Shown here piece by piece: positions 60,891 through 64,000 of a stretch of 64,000 nt of DNA. The translations under genes were made by a program, and so were the position numbers. Positions within the stretch are counted from its first letter, which is position 1, and every line of letters begins with the position of its first letter. The stretch is from Paenibacillus_G filicis (GTDB taxonomy: Bacteria > Bacillota > Bacilli > Paenibacillales > NBRC-103111), in assembly GCF_038070315.1 (NCBI RefSeq), contig NZ_JBBPCC010000024.1, forward strand, positions 62,001 to 126,000, in the 5' to 3' direction. Under the pieces are notes generated by a model that saw nothing but the letters and a program-made list of their open reading frames with translations, was not told where the DNA came from and did no database searches.

Positions 60891-61310
60891 ATGAGCTGGG
60901 ATGTTCTCATCATGAAGGAGAAATATGATTTCGACACATCAGGGGAGAGTCAACCTGATATTGCTCCTCTCGGCAAACGGGACGGAATCATTAAAAAATT
61001 GACACAATGTATGCCTAATTTGGATTATGGGGATGAAGCGTGGGGAATCTTGAATGATGAAGGTTACTCGATCGAATTCAACACAGGAAACGAGGAAATT
61101 GTGGACTCCATTATGCTGCATATCAGGGGCGGAGGAACTGTGATGGATACCATCCAATTGGTTTGTGAAACGTTGGGTGCATATGCGCTCGATACATCTG
61201 ACTGTGCCTATATTGATTTTATGCAATCTGATCAAGCACAGGAATCATGGGAGCGATTCCAGAAGTACCGGGACAAAGTTTTAAGCAAAGCGAAAGATAC
61301 TCCAACGTGA
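60891..61310 (+). CDS. small acidic protein of unknown function
   Basis: 139 residues, no signal peptide or membrane helix. It starts MSWDVLIMKEKYDFDTSGESQPDIAPLGKRDGII and contains GYSIEFNTGNEEIVDSIMLHIRGGGTVMDTIQLVCETLG. The pattern resembles small proteins found near toxin/immunity or SMI1-type loci, but I cannot name a family. AGGAG is nine bases before the ATG, and a promoter-like sequence is upstream. Probably a real gene from its codon use and signals. Confidence 0.6.
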   Translation: MSWDVLIMKEKYDFDTSGESQPDIAPLGKRDGIIKKLTQCMPNLDYGDEAWGILNDEGYSIEFNTGNEEIVDSIMLHIRGGGTVMDTIQLVCETLGAYALDTSDCAYIDFMQSDQAQESWERFQKYRDKVLSKAKDTPT

Positions 61311-61573
61311 TCATATGTGGCAGCGTGCACTGCCATCCTCATCATATTGCTTACGGAATTGAGTAACTTCAGAAACTGCTGTTTTCAAGTCCGTACGGCG
61401 CTCCTCCTATATGCGCACTTCCTTCAGCTACCAATAAACTTAATACATCGCTTTCTACAACAGCGGACGTTTTCAGAAAAAATTTGGCGACCGTTTCCCG
61501 GTGAAATACCGAAAAACGATCGCCGTTTACATACCTGTTTCTTAATGGCGCAGACTTTAAAAGTTCATCTGGT
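61311..61573. other. intergenic region containing an imperfect palindrome
   Basis: No gene was recognised. 61486-61524 is a 39-base imperfect palindrome (arms GGCGACCGTTT and AAACGATCGCC, inner CGGT/ACCG) that could be a repeat or hairpin element. Confidence 0.4.
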
Positions 61574-62308
61574 TCATACCTGCCTCCACATAAATTCCAC
61601 TGTTTTTAATATCCACAAGTGCAAAGGATAAAAGACGTAGAATAAATACTTAGAAAAATGGTTGCTTAACCCTCTTTCTCCACGATATAAAAGTATGAAT
61701 GGAATGACTGTTATGAATAAGAAATCTGAGTTAATCATGAGCATCTGTATGGTCTCAGATACGGTTTCATATGGCACATAGGATATCAAAAATAATCCAA
61801 CGGATAGCAAGGCATATCCTATCATTTTCTTGCTCATACTTCTTCTGAAAAAGTAGGTTATGAGTATAAAGGGGATCTGAACCATTCCTCCCTCTGTGAA
61901 AAACAACCCCACAGGAATAAGCAACAAAGCTCCAGCTATGAATCCTATTCTGCTTATGCCGGCCCTCTTCTTACTCTGTTCAAACAAGCTGATGATGATA
62001 AGCCCTACTGCCAATGTCATAAATATATTGTTATATATTCTAACCTGCTCCGAAGCGAACAAACCATTTATAATCAAATTTCCTATTTGCATAAAGACCG
62101 CAAAACCTAATAATCTAAGATTATAGTTGAGTTTGTTTCTAGTATGGAATAATCCTTCAACCATCAAAAATGCAAACATCGGTGCTACGAATCGTGATAA
62201 AGGATGAAACCATACAGGAAATACCTCTGGAAAAGAAAAATATAGATGATCCATCAACATCACGAGAAGCGCAATGATTTTTAATTGAAATGCGTTTAAT
62301 TTTATCAT
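61574..62308 (-). CDS. TraX-like membrane protein
   Basis: 244 residues with about seven predicted helices. MIKLNAFQLKIIALLVMLMDHLYFSF and the later RFVAPMFAFLMVEGLFHTRN are typical of the TraX family (first described as a pilin N-acetyltransferase of F plasmids and widespread on Gram-positive chromosomes). The role is probably acylation of a surface molecule, which is not shown here. GGGGAC precedes the ATG. It lies 31 bases after the stop of the FtsX-type permease on the same strand, so the two may be co-transcribed. Confidence 0.82.
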   Translation of the reverse strand: MIKLNAFQLKIIALLVMLMDHLYFSFPEVFPVWFHPLSRFVAPMFAFLMVEGLFHTRNKLNYNLRLLGFAVFMQIGNLIINGLFASEQVRIYNNIFMTLAVGLIIISLFEQSKKRAGISRIGFIAGALLLIPVGLFFTEGGMVQIPFILITYFFRRSMSKKMIGYALLSVGLFLISYVPYETVSETIQMLMINSDFLFITVIPFILLYRGERGLSNHFSKYLFYVFYPLHLWILKTVEFMWRQV

Positions 62309-62339
62309 TTTAACGTCCCCTAGGAGTCTTAAGATGAAA

Positions 62340-64000
62340 TTAGTTACTGCTCTTTATCATACTTCTAGCTCCGATATACGTGGCCAGAAAATACCCTCCG
62401 TAGACGATGCATATAAAAATCGCAGCAAATACGATATGGCTTGCCATACTAACGGTTCCGAATCGCTCAACAACATCCTTGGCTAGCTTCAATCCCACCA
62501 CAGAATGGAGTACAGCCAAACTTAACGGCGTAAAAAAGTAGATCCCAATTTGGATAAAGATCGACTTGTTGATCATCTTCTCTTCCGCCCCTATTTTTCG
62601 CAAAAGCTTATATCTTTCCATACTATCCGCACATTCCGATAACTGCTGAAGCGCTAAAATCGCTGCACTGGCTATCAGGAATACAAGGCCTAAGTAAATG
62701 CCCAAAAAGGAGAAAGTCATGGCCAGTCCTTGCCCGGAAGCATAGACCTCTGCTTTGCTAATTTGGTGGAATAAATTATACCCATCTTGATCTTTGGGTC
62801 CCTTCTCTAATAAACCCTTTACTAGATTAGCAGCCTCTTCATTATGGTTATGCTTGTATTGAATAGATAAGCGGCTTGAACGTGGTATCGGTTCTAGGCT
62901 TTCGACAACATGATCCTGAAGCACAATTGTTCCGTAATTCCTGGATTCATAATCTACTTCTATGTTTACATAGATGCCATGATTATATCGGGGTGTGAAC
63001 TCTGTACTCCCCAGCTTGATGATACGTTTGTCCTTAATAAAGTTGCTGTATGCAGCGGCCATATCATCCTGATTAAAAGTCAGCACATATTGATTGGTTC
63101 CCAGATCAACCGTATCTTTTCCCTGGAGCGCCATGAGCTTGTTGTAATCCGTCAGTCTTATCGCCTTAAGGTTCCTTGCTCCGAATTTCATGTTGTACGT
63201 TGTCTTTTGTTTTAAATTTGCAAGATCCTGAGTATCCAATAATTGATCATAAGGAAGGGCCGTATCGTATTCCTTGTACTCGACATAATCGGCTGCCCAA
63301 TCTTTGAGCCTGATATCATGGTTTTGAAGCTGCTCGGTCATATTCCCCGATTCACCCAAATACCGTATAGTCGCATCATAAGGTGTCTTAAATGCTAGTC
63401 CCTTGGATATCCCCTTATTGATACCTAATCCTGACGATAAGATCCCAATGGTTATAAATAACATCAGACATATGAAAGCCATGGTCATAAAGTTTGTATT
63501 GATCTTACTGTTGATTTGCCTGGCTATAAACATAATCAGATTTTTAAAATAGACTTTACCGCTCGACTGGACGACTTGCATGGCGAATCCAGCTAAGGAT
63601 TTAAAGAACAAAAACGTTCCAACAGCTCCGAGCAGCATCGAACCATAGAAATATTCATTGATTTCAAGTATGCCATTTCGCAAAATCAGGATATATGCTG
63701 TTATCAACACCATGATGGATAAGAAAAAAAGGAGGGTGGAGAGCTTTTTATTTGTCATTTTTATACTTTCGTTTTTGCGGGAAGCATAGAGTAAATCGAT
63801 CAATTTATATTTGGATATGGAGACATAGTTGAATAACATGACACATATAAAAATGATACCAAAACAGCCAACCGTCTTTAGCAAGGCACTTTGTGAAAAG
63901 ATAAATCGATATTTCATCGTATCGACTTCAAACATGGTTGCTGTAAACAAGGATAATCCCTGCGAAAAAAACAATCCTAACAATAGGCCTGCACCAAGAG
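62340..64000 (-). CDS. ABC transporter permease of the BceB/FtsX type, N-terminus outside the window
   Basis: The frame is open through the right edge and gives 553 visible residues. The reading begins in the middle of LGAGLLLGLFFSQGLSLF, a segment near the N-terminus of BceB/YxdM-type permeases. These are about 620-670 residues with ten helices and one large extracellular domain (here about 165-410) between helices 7 and 8. The FtsX-type helices at the end (ECADSMERYKLLRKIGAEEKMINKSIF) are intact. Such permeases remove or sense peptide antibiotics with an ATPase usually encoded just upstream, here beyond the edge. The internal ATG at 63983 is not the true start. Confidence 0.85.
   Translation of the reverse strand, partial: LGAGLLLGLFFSQGLSLFTATMFEVDTMKYRFIFSQSALLKTVGCFGIIFICVMLFNYVSISKYKLIDLLYASRKNESIKMTNKKLSTLLFFLSIMVLITAYILILRNGILEINEYFYGSMLLGAVGTFLFFKSLAGFAMQVVQSSGKVYFKNLIMFIARQINSKINTNFMTMAFICLMLFITIGILSSGLGINKGISKGLAFKTPYDATIRYLGESGNMTEQLQNHDIRLKDWAADYVEYKEYDTALPYDQLLDTQDLANLKQKTTYNMKFGARNLKAIRLTDYNKLMALQGKDTVDLGTNQYVLTFNQDDMAAAYSNFIKDKRIIKLGSTEFTPRYNHGIYVNIEVDYESRNYGTIVLQDHVVESLEPIPRSSRLSIQYKHNHNEEAANLVKGLLEKGPKDQDGYNLFHQISKAEVYASGQGLAMTFSFLGIYLGLVFLIASAAILALQQLSECADSMERYKLLRKIGAEEKMINKSIFIQIGIYFFTPLSLAVLHSVVGLKLAKDVVERFGTVSMASHIVFAAIFICIVYGGYFLATYIGARSMIKSSN

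Noticed and set aside
1..64000. tRNA, rRNA, riboswitch or intact insertion sequence
   Set aside because: No clear cloverleaf, rRNA segment, known riboswitch pattern or transposase gene was recognised on reading; short ncRNAs cannot be excluded without a covariance-model search.

Overview
The window looks like chromosome from a Paenibacillus-type member of the Bacillales. The evidence is the moderate-to-high GC content in most of the window, strong AGGAGG-type ribosome binding sites, and frequent TTG/GTG starts. Membrane-anchored AraC regulators, LplA/LplB/YtcP-type sugar importers without their own ATPase, and many secreted or cytosolic glycosidases point the same way. No rRNA, tRNA, CRISPR array, intact insertion sequence or prophage was seen. 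The last ~6 kb (about 58.2-64 kb) is visibly richer in A+T.

Layout. 1-16.9 kb is a mixed housekeeping and stress region: a Fur-controlled iron permease (cut by the left edge), a decayed CTP-synthase-like pseudogene, acetyltransferases, a fusion of two cyclic-nucleotide-binding domains with a PrsW-type membrane protease, a MHYT-PAS-GGDEF-EAL c-di-GMP protein, an MntH transporter, a FusB-type EF-G-binding protein, an acyl-CoA-dehydrogenase-fold flavoprotein, an exported SH3-like repeat protein, and a methyltransferase/DedA pair. 17-29 kb is a carbohydrate locus on the minus strand: AraC-type sensor-regulator, solute-binding lipoprotein, two permeases and two GH38 alpha-mannosidases. 29.4-43.7 kb is a second locus of the same design with GH105, a very large secreted BNR-propeller/heparinase-II-like/discoidin protein and a GH78 rhamnosidase. 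It probably handles a polymer of rhamnose and uronic acid. Both loci carry a strong hairpin at the binding-protein/permease junction and a decayed gene tail after the last gene.

43.9-58.2 kb is a defence and efflux region: an MFS pump with a divergent ArsR regulator, a histidine kinase/response regulator divergent from a three-gene lantibiotic-immunity-type ABC transporter, a DinB-like protein, an ECF sigma/anti-sigma pair, an ABC-F protein, and a TetR regulator divergent from a MATE pump with three repeated operator-like sites. 58.4-64 kb holds a tandem GNAT, a secreted protein of unknown function, a small unknown protein, a TraX-like membrane protein and the C-terminal part of a BceB/FtsX-type permease cut by the right edge.

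How the parts work together: each sugar locus reads as sense (AraC membrane regulator), bind (lipoprotein), import (two permeases energised by an ATPase encoded elsewhere), and degrade (glycosidases). The iron, manganese and drug modules each have a visible regulatory site next to their promoter.
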